Positions 51,601 through 60,792 are shown, numbered from the stretch's first letter. The stretch is 64,000 nucleotides of DNA from Dolichospermum flos-aquae CCAP 1403/13F (GCF_012516395.1 NZ_CP051206.1:1426001-1490000), one strand, 5' to 3'. A program made the numbers and translations. The notes: generated by a model from the sequence alone, not told the origin.

Positions 51601-54036
51601 ATTGCCAACAAAAAGACCCTCAGCGTCAAATTAACCGGGATTAACTACATTTCCGACAAAACCAAAAATGCCTTTACAGAAGCATTAGCGGACGGACATA
51701 AAATTTCCGGAATTCAGGAGTTCAGGAATGCCTCCGCTGGAGGAGCTTCGCTAACAGAAGTTCAGGAGTTCAAGAGTTTAGAAATAGAGACTCCCGTAAC
51801 TGGCAAAATTTCCCCAACCAACGGACATAACGGCAACGGTAACGGACATAAAAAACAACCCCTCATTGAAACTGAGTTACAGCCACAGATGACTACTACT
51901 GCAACCATCATAAAAGAACCTCAAAAAGAACCCAGATCAGAATTGTTCACGCAGCAACTCGAAGGGAAGATGCAAACACCAGATAAACTGATAAATTGCC
52001 AACAAATTCTCACCAGCTTAGGAACACTTTTGAGCCAGTTCCAGCACAACCAAAGCGAGAATTTAGAAGTTCACGGCACATATCTTAATAATCAGATAGA
52101 ATACGCGAAAACTTTCTTTCAATTAATGCAGCAGCAAAACACCTTATTTGCTAATGCTAAATCTTCTGCTGAAGCTGCTCAAATTAAGCAAGTGATCATG
52201 GAAAGCTTAGAGCGGAGTATGATGCAGTTTCATTCCCAACAAGGTGAAACCCTCCGCATTCATGAACAATATCTGCGGGAACAGATAGAATATACCAAAC
52301 ACTTTTTCCAACTCATTCAAGAAGAATATTCTCAACTCATTTCTGATACCCAAGCAGCAGCACCAGCAAATATATATGCTGCTCCAGAAGAAGCACCTGT
52401 AGCTCCTACTGTCACCATAATTCCCCCTCAAGCATTACCAGTAATTGAGCTAAAAGTTCAATTAGCAGAACCTATTCCCCCAGTAATTGAAGTTGCAAAA
52501 CCTGTAATTGCTGCACCAGTAATTGAACCTGAACCAATTATTATTCCCCAGTCCCCAGTTGCATTCATACCAGAACCCGCAACTAGCAGCCTAAATCTTG
52601 ATGATCTAGCTAACAATCTATTAAGTATCACCAGCGAAAAAACTGGTTATCCTATCGAAATGCTAGAACTCGATATGGACATGGAAGCCGACTTAGGTAT
52701 TGACTCCATTAAACGGGTAGAAATTCTGGGAGGATTGCAAGAATTATACCCCAACTTACCTAAACCCAACCTGGAAGAACTGGCAGAAAAACGCACCATT
52801 GGTCAAGTTGTCGAATATCTGCAAGGACAACAACAGGTAACAGCAGAAATCACACCTGAACAAATTATCATTCCTCAAGTGCAAACCCAGGTAATAGAGG
52901 AAGTAATACCAGAATCAATTTCCGTTCCCCAGTCCCCAGTCCCCAATCCCCAGTACCAAGATTTAGGACAAACCCTGTTAAACATCACCAGTGAAAAAAC
53001 AGGTTATCCAGTGGAAATGCTGGAACTGGACATGGACATGGAAGCCGATTTAGGCATAGATTCCATCAAACGGGTAGAAATACTGGGAGCAATGCAGGAA
53101 GCGTATCCTGACTTACCCAAACCCAATATTGAAGAATTAGGCGACTTACGGACAATCGGGCAAATCGTTAACTACCTCCAATCACTGGTGGGAGGTGAAA
53201 AAAAAAAGCCGCAGTTTGATGTTAACCAGATAACCCCCCTTAATCCTCCCTTGTTCAGGGGGGAAACCACAGAGGTGGTTGATTTAACCCCACCTCCTAT
53301 CGTAGACATCAATCTTCCCCGTCGTCCAGTTAAGCTAAGAACCTTACCCAGACCAGATTTTTTGGAAGCGCAGTTACCCCAAGGACACATTGGTTTAATC
53401 ACTGATGATGGTTCTTTAACTACCACCAAACTAGCCCACGCACTGATAGAACAAGGTTGGAAAGTAGTAGTTTTAAGTTTCCCCCAATCGTTAGTTGCAT
53501 CGCAATTGCCATTACCCGCAGGTGTTACCCGCGTCACATTGGCAAACATGAGTGAACAACATCTGCAATTATTATTGCAAAGTGTGACTACTAAACACGG
53601 ACCGATTGGGGCATTTGTTCACCTACATCCTCAATTTACACCGGAAAAACCTGGACATATTTCCTATCCAGAAGCAGAAAAGGCAATTATTAAACGAGTG
53701 TTTTTAATGGCAAAACATCTGAAAACAACTTTGAATAATGCCGCATCTTTAGCAGGAAGAACCAGTTTTTGTACAGTAGCCCATCTTGACGGTGAATTGG
53801 GCTTAGGACATCAAACTAATTTTAGTGCAATTGGTGCTGGTTTGTTTGGTTTAACGAAGAGTTTGCGCTGGGAATGGCCACAGGTATTCTTCCGAGCAAT
53901 TGACCTGAATCCCACTTTAGATCCTCATGAATCTGCTGAATATATCGTTGCTGAATTGCACGATTCTAATCGCTATATTGGCGAAGTTGGTTATGGTAAT
54001 CAAGGAAGAGTAACGCTGGTGGCAAAAAGTGAGTAA
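48658..54036 (+). CDS. hglE: Heterocyst glycolipid polyketide synthase HglE (KS-AT-ACP-ACP-KR N-half)
   Basis: A 1792-residue PUFA-synthase-like megasynthase. An N-terminal helix precedes a ketosynthase (Cys264 in VVDAACASSFG, His in EAHGTGTMAGDP and IGHTKAAAG). The acyltransferase has FSGQGSQYLEMG and GHSFGE (Ser736). A helical linker carries two similar repeats (HNQSENLEVHGTYL and SQQGETLRIHEQYL). Two almost identical ACPs have Ser1350 and Ser1469 in LGIDSIKRVEILG. The last 230 residues are only the structural half of a KR. Start 48658 has a weak ribosome site; ATG 48769 (Met38) has GAGGAAGG and is an alternative. Several linkers are translated from spacer repeats. First gene of the plus-strand operon. 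Confidence 0.93.
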   Translation: MSSPLQKIDTINSSLTELEAQINSFEQAVLKFIEEGKMNSGNLENSINSMSTKEINRKLHTTPIAIIGMASLMPQSRTLRDYWQNIVNKIDCITDVPSTHWSVEDYYDPNPRTAEDKTYCKRGGFIPEVDFNPMEFGIPPSILEVTDVSQLLSLVVAKETMEDAGYSESREFSRENIGVILGVAMGKQLGMPLTARLEYPVWEKVLKSSGLSDEDTKKIVDKIKSAYVKWDENAFPGMLANVVAGRIANRLNFGGTNCVVDAACASSFGALKMAISELVEHRSNMMLTGGVDTDNTIMAYISFSKTPAVTPSENVKPFDAKSDGMMLGEGIGMILLKRLEDAQKDGDKIYAVIKGIGTSSDGRYKSIYAPRKEGQVKALERAYDDAGFSPATVGLMEAHGTGTMAGDPIEFSSLRDFFGKHDTQKQHIALGSVKSQIGHTKAAAGAASLIKTALALHHKVLPATINITEPNPKLDIENSSFYLNTQTRPWIKAEGETPRRAGVSAFGFGGTNYHVVLEEYEPEQQSSYRLHGAAGEVLLFGATHAELISKLEATLNNLQANDGERFYSQLLLDCQSLAIPTTALRIGFVSENLQEACKLLQVSLGLLKSKPDAIYWEHPQGIYYRSSGMDLGGKVVALFSGQGSQYLEMGREAVMNFPSLRQLYGKMDHLFKQSNLQPVSEVVFPHSTFDEVEKKAQVATLQRTEYAQPAIGVFSAGLYGILQQAGFKADFTAGHSFGELTALWAAGVLSEGDYLFLVKARGQAMAAPKDPDHDAGSMLAVKEDISKIEPVLKQFPKVSIANFNSPTQIVLAGPKLEIQKVQDACEKLGYSAVLLPVSAAFHTPLIAFAQKSFAIATKSVTFHNPQIPVFSNVTGKHYPQNAAAIQKNVESHLASSVLFKQEIENIYGAGGYCFVEFGPKRVLSNLVKDTLGDRPHLTISLNPSASKNSDRSLREAAVQLRVIGMNLGNLDPYKLPAVFPPIANKKTLSVKLTGINYISDKTKNAFTEALADGHKISGIQEFRNASAGGASLTEVQEFKSLEIETPVTGKISPTNGHNGNGNGHKKQPLIETELQPQMTTTATIIKEPQKEPRSELFTQQLEGKMQTPDKLINCQQILTSLGTLLSQFQHNQSENLEVHGTYLNNQIEYAKTFFQLMQQQNTLFANAKSSAEAAQIKQVIMESLERSMMQFHSQQGETLRIHEQYLREQIEYTKHFFQLIQEEYSQLISDTQAAAPANIYAAPEEAPVAPTVTIIPPQALPVIELKVQLAEPIPPVIEVAKPVIAAPVIEPEPIIIPQSPVAFIPEPATSSLNLDDLANNLLSITSEKTGYPIEMLELDMDMEADLGIDSIKRVEILGGLQELYPNLPKPNLEELAEKRTIGQVVEYLQGQQQVTAEITPEQIIIPQVQTQVIEEVIPESISVPQSPVPNPQYQDLGQTLLNITSEKTGYPVEMLELDMDMEADLGIDSIKRVEILGAMQEAYPDLPKPNIEELGDLRTIGQIVNYLQSLVGGEKKKPQFDVNQITPLNPPLFRGETTEVVDLTPPPIVDINLPRRPVKLRTLPRPDFLEAQLPQGHIGLITDDGSLTTTKLAHALIEQGWKVVVLSFPQSLVASQLPLPAGVTRVTLANMSEQHLQLLLQSVTTKHGPIGAFVHLHPQFTPEKPGHISYPEAEKAIIKRVFLMAKHLKTTLNNAASLAGRTSFCTVAHLDGELGLGHQTNFSAIGAGLFGLTKSLRWEWPQVFFRAIDLNPTLDPHESAEYIVAELHDSNRYIGEVGYGNQGRVTLVAKSE

Positions 54037-54037
54037 T

Positions 54038-54178
54038 GTCTAAACTGTGATTTGTTTGATTAGTTTGATTTTTTTGATTGAATTATTTGCTGAGTTTACT
54101 GGATTCATTTCTTGTTTATTTTCTCATCAATCAATAAATCATCCCCATCAAACAAATCACATAAATCATAGTTTAGAC
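54038..54178. repeat. Long inverted repeat between hglE and the KR-DH gene
   Basis: GTCTAAACTGTGATTTGTTT (54038 on) pairs with ...AAACAAATCACATAAATCAT-AGTTTAGAC (to 54178); the right arm has 9 extra bases. The repeat starts 1 base after the hglE stop codon and lies within the longest open frame of the next gene, which is why that gene's start is placed after it. Confidence 0.75.
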
Positions 54179-54211
54179 GAATTAATCAAATACATCCTAC
54201 AAATCATAGTT

Positions 54212-55942
54212 ATGACTGCAACTGTTCAAGTTAGCCCATCTTCTGTCTTTGTTGTCAGTGGTGGCGCAAAGGGAATCACTGCTCAATGTACTATTAAATT
54301 AGCTCAACATCAACCTTGTAAGTTTATTCTTTTAGGTCGTTCGGAAATTACCACAGAACCAGAATATGCTCATAATTGTTTAGATGATTCGGCTTTGAAA
54401 AAGCGCATTATGGAAAATTTGATTTCTCAAGGTGAGAAACCAACACCCATGATGGTACAAAAGATATTTAATCAGATTAATTCTAGTCGGGAAATTAAGA
54501 AGACTTTAGCAGCTATTGAAGCTACAGGAGGAAAGGCTGAATATATTAGTGTTGATGTCACTGATACTGTAAAATTACAAGCTAAACTTCAAGAAATTTC
54601 TGATAAAGTTGGTCAAATTACCGGAATTATTCACGGTGCTGGTAACTTAGCAGATAAGTTAATTGAAAAAAAGACAGAAGATGATTTTGAGAAAGTTTAC
54701 ACTGCTAAAGTTCAGGGTTTAGAAAATCTCCTATCTTGTGTTAATCCCCAGCAATTACAACATTTAGTATTGTTTTCTTCCGTGACGGGATTTTATGGTA
54801 ATATCGGTCAAAGTGATTATGCGATCGCTAATGAAATTCTCAGTAAATCAGCCCATTTGATGAAACAATATAACCCTAATTGTCATGTAGTGGCAATTAA
54901 CTGGGGTGGTTGGGATAGTGGCATGGTGACACCACAATTAAAAAAAGCATTTGCAGAAAGAGGAATTAGTATTATTCCCGTAGAAGTTGGGACACAAATG
55001 TTAGTTAATGAACTACATCCAGCCTATCAAGATCATCCACAAGTTGTCATTGGTAGTCCCATGAAACTACCACCTGCTCCTTTAGGTTTAGAACTTCGTA
55101 GCTATCGCATTCGCAGAAGAATGACATTAGCAGAAAATCCATTTTTGCATGATCATACAATTGCAGGTTCACCAGTTTTACCAGCAACCTGTGCTAAATC
55201 ATGGATGGTAAATGGCTGTGAAGAAATTTATCCAGGTTACACATATTTCAGTTGCCAAGACTTCAAAGTTTTAAAAGGAATCACCTTTAATTCTACCTTG
55301 GCTAAAGAACATATTCTAGAAATCCAAGAAGTTGCCAAAGTTGATGGTGATTTTGTCGAATTTCAGACCAAAATATTGAGCAAAACCCCCGAAGGTAGAA
55401 CTCATTATCACTTTAGTTCTCTGATAAAACTGGTAAAAAATATGCCAGAAGCGCCCATTTATGAAGCAATGGATCTCAGAGAAGATAATATCGTCACTGA
55501 TACAGCCAAAGACTTCTATCAAAATGGTGATTTATCCCTATTTCATGGACCAGCTTTCCAGAAAATTACCAAAGTTTTAAATATTAGCTCAGAAAAACTC
55601 ACAGCCGAATGTTGTTGGCAAGAAATCACAGCCAAAGAACAAGGACAATTTCCCGTAAAATGGCACAACCCTTACATCATTGACTTGAGTACCCAAACAT
55701 TATGGTTATGGTTAAATTATATCCATAAAGAAGTTTGTTTACCAGGACAATTAACATACTGTGAACAATATCTAGCAGTACCATTTAACGTCCCATTTTA
55801 TGTTTCCTGTGAAATCATAGGTAAAACCGACACAGGTGCAACAGTCAACTTCATTATTCATAATCGTCAAGGAAAAATCTACTCCAAAATCTTAGGAGCA
55901 AAAGCAGTAATCTGGCCAATGAAAATGTTAAATAAAAAGTAA
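54212..55942 (+). CDS. Ketoreductase-dehydratase protein of the heterocyst glycolipid synthase
   Basis: A 576-residue protein from ATG 54212; an in-frame extension to 54047 only translates the inverted repeat. Residues about 8-290 are the catalytic half of a KR: VFVVSGGAKGITAQCTIKLA, FILLGRSE, GIIHGAGNLADKLIEKKTED, and SSVTGFYGNIGQSDYAIANE with Ser and Tyr. Residues about 310-570 are a hot-dog dehydratase: FLHDHTIAGSPVLPATCAKS (H-x3-G-x4-P) and DLSLFHGPAFQ as the Asp/Gln helix. It completes the KR begun at the end of HglE and adds dehydration. It corresponds to hglF or hglG of Anabaena; I am not sure which. Confidence 0.85.
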   Translation: MTATVQVSPSSVFVVSGGAKGITAQCTIKLAQHQPCKFILLGRSEITTEPEYAHNCLDDSALKKRIMENLISQGEKPTPMMVQKIFNQINSSREIKKTLAAIEATGGKAEYISVDVTDTVKLQAKLQEISDKVGQITGIIHGAGNLADKLIEKKTEDDFEKVYTAKVQGLENLLSCVNPQQLQHLVLFSSVTGFYGNIGQSDYAIANEILSKSAHLMKQYNPNCHVVAINWGGWDSGMVTPQLKKAFAERGISIIPVEVGTQMLVNELHPAYQDHPQVVIGSPMKLPPAPLGLELRSYRIRRRMTLAENPFLHDHTIAGSPVLPATCAKSWMVNGCEEIYPGYTYFSCQDFKVLKGITFNSTLAKEHILEIQEVAKVDGDFVEFQTKILSKTPEGRTHYHFSSLIKLVKNMPEAPIYEAMDLREDNIVTDTAKDFYQNGDLSLFHGPAFQKITKVLNISSEKLTAECCWQEITAKEQGQFPVKWHNPYIIDLSTQTLWLWLNYIHKEVCLPGQLTYCEQYLAVPFNVPFYVSCEIIGKTDTGATVNFIIHNRQGKIYSKILGAKAVIWPMKMLNKK

Positions 55943-55961
55943 AATAATATGAAACTCTAAT

Positions 55962-56012
55962 TCTTTGCGCCTTTGCTCCTTTGTGCCTTTGCGCGAAACA
56001 AATTCATATTAT
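55962..56012. repeat. Spacer repeat TTTGCGCCTTTGCTCCTTTG, copy 1
   Basis: This stretch, with GCGCGAAACA-ATTCATAT at its end, recurs at 60793-60845. Both copies sit in spacers of the hgl operon. It is open in the hglD frame, but that extension is not coding. Confidence 0.8.
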
Positions 56013-56062
56013 TAATCCTTGCCGATTGGGGGAATAGCGTAAATCCTTTTCAGTCACGTCTT

Positions 56063-57439
56063 ATGCCCCAACGAGGATTTTCAAAAGTGGAAAAAATAGC
56101 AATCATCGGGTTATCTTGCCTATTTCCCGATGCTAATAATCCTGAAGAATTTTGGCAGAATCTCACCGCAGAAAAAGATTCCACATCATCTATAACTGTA
56201 GCGGATTTGGGAATAGATCCCGCTATATTCTACGATGAAACCAAAGGTAAACCGGAAAAATTCTACTTTCAAAAAGGTGGTTTTATCCGCGACTTTAAAT
56301 TTGATGCCAACGAGTATAACTTACCTGCGGCATTTGTTGAAAGCTTAGATAATACCTTTAAATGGTCATTGTACGCTGCCAAACAAGCCATCATTCAAAG
56401 TGGCTATCTGGGAAATCAAACTGCACTTGCAAAATGTGGCGTAGTTTTAGGAACTTTGGGATTACCAACCAAAGCTTCTAATAGTCTATTTGCTCCTATT
56501 TATCAGCAAAATATTGAACCTGCAATTAGTGAACTATTACAGGAAAAAGACTTTCATTTAGGAGGTTCATCAACCTCCACAAAAGTCTCTCCATACAATG
56601 CTATGGTTTCCGGTTTACCCGCTGCCATAGTTTCCAAAGCCTTTTCTTTATCTGCAACTCATTTCTGTATAGATGCTGCTTGTTCGTCATCATTTTACGC
56701 CATTAAATTAGCATCCCATTATTTACAATCTGGCAAAGCAGATTTGATGTTAGCTGGTGCAATTAGTTGTGCAGATCCATTATTTGTCAGAATGTTATTT
56801 TCTGGTATTCAAGGATATCCAGATAATGGCATTAGTCGTCCTCTCGATAAGTCATCACGCGGGTTAATTACCTCCGAAGGAATTGGGATGGTAATGCTCA
56901 AAAGATACAGTGATGCTGTGAGAGATGGTGACAAAATTCTCGCCACAATTTGTGGTAATGGACTATCTAATGATGGCAAAGGGAAACATCTTCTCAGTCC
57001 TAATCCTCAAGGGCAAACTCTGGCATATCAAAGAGCTTATTCAGAGGCTAAACTTAACCCCCAAACTATTGATTATTTAGAGTGTCATGCCACTGGCACT
57101 CTATTGGGAGATACCACAGAATGTAACTCAATTGAAGGCTTTTTTAGTCCATATAAAGCAGCACCATTAGTAGGTTCAACCAAAACAAATGTTGGTCATT
57201 TACTTGTGGCTGCGGGCATGGTAGGCATAACCAAGACAATTTTAAGTATGTCTCATGGGGTTATTCCTCCAACTATTCAGGTGACTCAACCCATAGGTTC
57301 TGAAAACAATGTTGTCTCTCCAAAAAGCATTGTCAGAACGCCGACGAAATGGCCGAGTCAAGAAACTAAAAGAGTAGCTTTAAGTGCGTTTGGTTTTGGT
57401 GGAACAAACTCTCATATCATTCTAGAACAGGGGAAGTAA
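56063..57439 (+). CDS. hglD: Heterocyst glycolipid ketosynthase HglD
   Basis: A 458-residue stand-alone beta-ketoacyl synthase. From ATG 56063 it begins MPQRGFSKVEKIAIIGLSCL; the open frame upstream to 55973 runs through a spacer repeat and is rejected. The catalytic triad is intact: Cys207 in CIDAACSSSFYAI, His in ECHATGTLLGD, His in TNVGHLLVAAGM; the end is SAFGFGGTNSHIIL. It elongates the acyl chain with the next protein as partner. The naming follows the Anabaena hglD-hglC-hglB order (recalled). It is 4 bases from hglC. Confidence 0.8.
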   Translation: MPQRGFSKVEKIAIIGLSCLFPDANNPEEFWQNLTAEKDSTSSITVADLGIDPAIFYDETKGKPEKFYFQKGGFIRDFKFDANEYNLPAAFVESLDNTFKWSLYAAKQAIIQSGYLGNQTALAKCGVVLGTLGLPTKASNSLFAPIYQQNIEPAISELLQEKDFHLGGSSTSTKVSPYNAMVSGLPAAIVSKAFSLSATHFCIDAACSSSFYAIKLASHYLQSGKADLMLAGAISCADPLFVRMLFSGIQGYPDNGISRPLDKSSRGLITSEGIGMVMLKRYSDAVRDGDKILATICGNGLSNDGKGKHLLSPNPQGQTLAYQRAYSEAKLNPQTIDYLECHATGTLLGDTTECNSIEGFFSPYKAAPLVGSTKTNVGHLLVAAGMVGITKTILSMSHGVIPPTIQVTQPIGSENNVVSPKSIVRTPTKWPSQETKRVALSAFGFGGTNSHIILEQGK

Positions 57440-57443
57440 GCAA

Positions 57444-60400
57444 ATGAATATTCAGCAAAACAAGACTGCAAAAATGGCAATTGTGGGCATGGATGCCTTT
57501 TTTGGAGAATGTCAGGAATTAGATGCCTTTGAGAGCAGCATTTATGATGGAAAACAGCATTTTATTCCTCTACCAGAATCAAGATGGCATGGTATTAATG
57601 AACAAGAAACTTTACTGCGAGAGTATGGTTTAGAAGCAGGAAAAGTCCCCCAAGGAGCATATATTGATGATTTTGAAGTTGATACTTTAGCTTACAAAAT
57701 TCCTCCTAATGAAGTTGAAAAAATCAACTCTCAACAACTTTTATTATTAAGAGTTGCTGACCGCGCCCTCAAAGATGCCGGACTTTCACCTAATAATAAT
57801 GTAGCGGTAATTATCGCCGCAGATACAGAATTATCTGTACATCAACTCCAACAAAGATGGAATTCATCTTGGCAAATAAAAGATGGTTTGAATGGGGCAG
57901 AAATTGCCTTATCACCAGAAAAAATCAATCAACTAGAAGGCATTGTTCAAGATAGTATTCACAATCAAGTTGAATTGAGTGAATATCTGAGTTACGTTAC
58001 CAATATTATGGCTAGTCGGATTTCCTCTTTATGGAATTTTTCTGGTCCATCTTTTACCATTAGTGCCGTCGAAACAGCCGCTTTTAAAGCCCTAGAACTA
58101 GCGCAAATGCTGCTAGATACTAATGAAGTAGATGCTGTAGTTGTGGGTGCTGTTGACTTAGCAGGAGGGGTAGAAAATGTCTTATTGCGAAGTCAATTTG
58201 GCACAATTAATACAGGAGTCAATACTTTAAGTTTTGACGAAAAAGCCAATGGTTGGAATGTGGGAGAAGGTGCAGGTGCAGTTGTTCTTAAACGCCATGA
58301 TACGGCGTTAGCAAATAACCAACGTATCTATGCAGTAATTGATGGTATTAGCATTGGTCAAGCTCCCTCAATGGCTGTAGATAGCCATACCATTAGCCAA
58401 GTATGTCAACAAGCTTTTCAACAAGCCGGAATTGAACCCACAAAAGTCAATTATTTGGAAGTCTGCGCTAGTGGTATTCCCGCAGAAGACGAAGCCGAAA
58501 TTAACGGTATCCTTCAAGCTTATCCTGCCGTTGGTGATGGTTTACACTGCGCTATAGGTAGCGTTAAAGCTAATATTGGTCATACCTTCGTTGCGTCCGG
58601 AATTGCCAGTTTAATAAAAACTGCACTGAGTATTTATCACAGATATATTCCCGGAACTCCCAATTGGTCTGGTGTCAAAACACCGCAAGTATGGGAAGGT
58701 AGTCCTTTCTATGTTGCAACTGAGTCCAGACCTTGGTTTTTGCAAAAAGAGGTCAAATCTCGAATTTCCGCGATTAATAGTATTGGTTGTGACGGTTCTT
58801 TTGCCCATATCATCCTATCAGAAGAAACCGCACAACCAGAACGTACCAGCACATATTTAGAATCAAGACCTTTGCATTTATTACCCATTGCAGCAGATGA
58901 TCAATCTAGCTTATTAGCAGCGTTGGATCATTTGCAAGCAACAATTGAAAATGCTGATTCTCTCAAAAATATTGCTAGTCAAACCTTTGTTAAATTTCAA
59001 CAAAACTCTGACAGCAAATATACACTTTCCCTAACTGGACGCAACCAAAAAGAATTAATTAAAGAAATTAATTCTGCTAAAAAAGGTGTAACTAATGCCT
59101 TTGTAAATGGCAAAGATTGGCAGACTCCCATAGGTAGTTATTTCACACCCAAACCCCTGGGGAAAAATGGAGAAATTGCCTTTGTTTATCCCGCTGCTGT
59201 TAATACTTATTTAGGAATTGGTCGGAGTCTTTTCCGTTTATTTCCTAAAGTCTTAGATGATGTCATTATCAAAAGTCTTGACGAACGAGCAGCAGATGTG
59301 GAAAAGTTGGTATTTCCGAGAAGTTTGAGTAAATTATCAACTCGACAATTGGAAACATTAGAAAAGAAATTGCTGGATGATTCCTTAGCAATGTTTGAAG
59401 CAGAAGTGCTTTTTACCAGATTAATCTCCACAATTATCACCGAGGATTTTAACATTAAACCTAAATATGTCTTCGGATATAGTTTAGGTGAAACTAGCAT
59501 GATGGTTGCTCAAGGAGTATGGAGCAATTTTTATGAAGTTAGTCATACTTTTAATTCATCAGCTTTATTTGGAGATAGATTATCTGGTTCCAAAAACGCT
59601 GTCCGTGAGTATTGGGGACTACCAAAAACTGACACAAATCCAGAGAATAAGTTATGGGCTAACTACGTTCTTATGGCTACTCCAGCCCAAGTTAGAGAAT
59701 GTTTAAAAAATGAAACCCGTGTTTACCTAACACAGATTAATACTCCAGAAGAAGTATTAATTGCCGGAGAACCAGCAGCTTGTGAGCGAGTAATTAAAAC
59801 CCTGGGTTGTAATTCTTTTCCTGCTCCTTTTGATCATGTGATTCATTGTCAAGCAATGCAATCAGAATCTCAAGAATTAGAAACCTTATACACATTACCA
59901 GCACAAAAAATCCCCGGAATCAAGTTTTACTCCGCTGCTGAATATCAATCAATTGAAATTGAAAGCAACCAAATTGCCCACAATATTGCCACAGGATTAT
60001 GTCAACAACTCGACTTTCCCCGCTTAGTTAATCGCGTCTATGGTGACGGAGCAAAAATCTTTATTGAAGCCGGTGCAGGTGGTATTTGTTCACGCTGGAT
60101 AGATAAAAATCTGGGTAATCAAGAACATCTTACCGTATCCCTAAACCGACGGGGTACAGATGACCATAGTTCCCTAATTAAAGCATTAGCAAAACTATTG
60201 AGTCATCAAGTAAACTTGAATCTCGCTCCTTTGTATAACCTATCCTCAGAAAACACCCAACAGAAAAAAGCTGCACTGAGGAAAGTTACATTAGGTGGTA
60301 ATTCCATGACTTCTGCAATTTTGAATGCAGAAAATCGCCAAATATTTGCTAATAACCAAAAGCAAACAATTTCTACTCATCAAGAGTATAAAATCATCAA

Positions 60401-60746
60401 TTCCCTACAGACATCGGAGAAGATAGCGCCCACAGAAATTTACCCCAAACCACAGAAAAATACCATGAAAACGATCATGGAGAACGGTTTGGAATTGTCA
60501 AAGAAACTAAAATTCTTTGAGTCAACAAAAATCATTAAGCAAAACATAAATCAAGAATCTAGTGGAAAAATTAGCATGAATGATTTAAAAATTGCTCAGT
60601 ATCAAAACCTGAGTAACAACACCGCCAAATTAACTAAAACACACACAAGTTTCTTAGCAGCTAGACAAGATTTTAGTCAACAAATGAGCGAAATCATTCA
60701 ATTGCAATTAGCTTGCGCTCAAAACCTACTCAACGAAGAAAAATAA
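57444..60746 (+). CDS. hglC: Chain-length-factor/acyltransferase protein HglC
   Basis: An 1100-residue protein. Residues about 10-465 are a ketosynthase fold without catalysis: the nucleophile position in SFTISAVETAAFKALE is Glu210, not Cys, and the first His motif is replaced by CASGIPAEDE; only NIGHTFVASG keeps its His. This is the chain-length-factor pattern. Residues about 570-930 are an acyltransferase-like domain with VFGYSLGE (Ser680). The C-terminal helix FLAARQDFSQQMSEIIQLQL resembles the repeats in HglE and may dock. The start follows GGGGAAG overlapping the hglD stop, implying coupling. Confidence 0.82.
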   Translation: MNIQQNKTAKMAIVGMDAFFGECQELDAFESSIYDGKQHFIPLPESRWHGINEQETLLREYGLEAGKVPQGAYIDDFEVDTLAYKIPPNEVEKINSQQLLLLRVADRALKDAGLSPNNNVAVIIAADTELSVHQLQQRWNSSWQIKDGLNGAEIALSPEKINQLEGIVQDSIHNQVELSEYLSYVTNIMASRISSLWNFSGPSFTISAVETAAFKALELAQMLLDTNEVDAVVVGAVDLAGGVENVLLRSQFGTINTGVNTLSFDEKANGWNVGEGAGAVVLKRHDTALANNQRIYAVIDGISIGQAPSMAVDSHTISQVCQQAFQQAGIEPTKVNYLEVCASGIPAEDEAEINGILQAYPAVGDGLHCAIGSVKANIGHTFVASGIASLIKTALSIYHRYIPGTPNWSGVKTPQVWEGSPFYVATESRPWFLQKEVKSRISAINSIGCDGSFAHIILSEETAQPERTSTYLESRPLHLLPIAADDQSSLLAALDHLQATIENADSLKNIASQTFVKFQQNSDSKYTLSLTGRNQKELIKEINSAKKGVTNAFVNGKDWQTPIGSYFTPKPLGKNGEIAFVYPAAVNTYLGIGRSLFRLFPKVLDDVIIKSLDERAADVEKLVFPRSLSKLSTRQLETLEKKLLDDSLAMFEAEVLFTRLISTIITEDFNIKPKYVFGYSLGETSMMVAQGVWSNFYEVSHTFNSSALFGDRLSGSKNAVREYWGLPKTDTNPENKLWANYVLMATPAQVRECLKNETRVYLTQINTPEEVLIAGEPAACERVIKTLGCNSFPAPFDHVIHCQAMQSESQELETLYTLPAQKIPGIKFYSAAEYQSIEIESNQIAHNIATGLCQQLDFPRLVNRVYGDGAKIFIEAGAGGICSRWIDKNLGNQEHLTVSLNRRGTDDHSSLIKALAKLLSHQVNLNLAPLYNLSSENTQQKKAALRKVTLGGNSMTSAILNAENRQIFANNQKQTISTHQEYKIINSLQTSEKIAPTEIYPKPQKNTMKTIMENGLELSKKLKFFESTKIIKQNINQESSGKISMNDLKIAQYQNLSNNTAKLTKTHTSFLAARQDFSQQMSEIIQLQLACAQNLLNEEK

Positions 60747-60792
60747 CCAAAAATCGGCGTTGCTAAATTGACGTATGAAATTGAAAAATCTC

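Noticed and set aside
54047-54211. N-terminal 55-residue hydrophobic extension of the KR-DH protein
   Set aside because: It is the translation of the inverted repeat; the conserved domain begins after ATG 54212.
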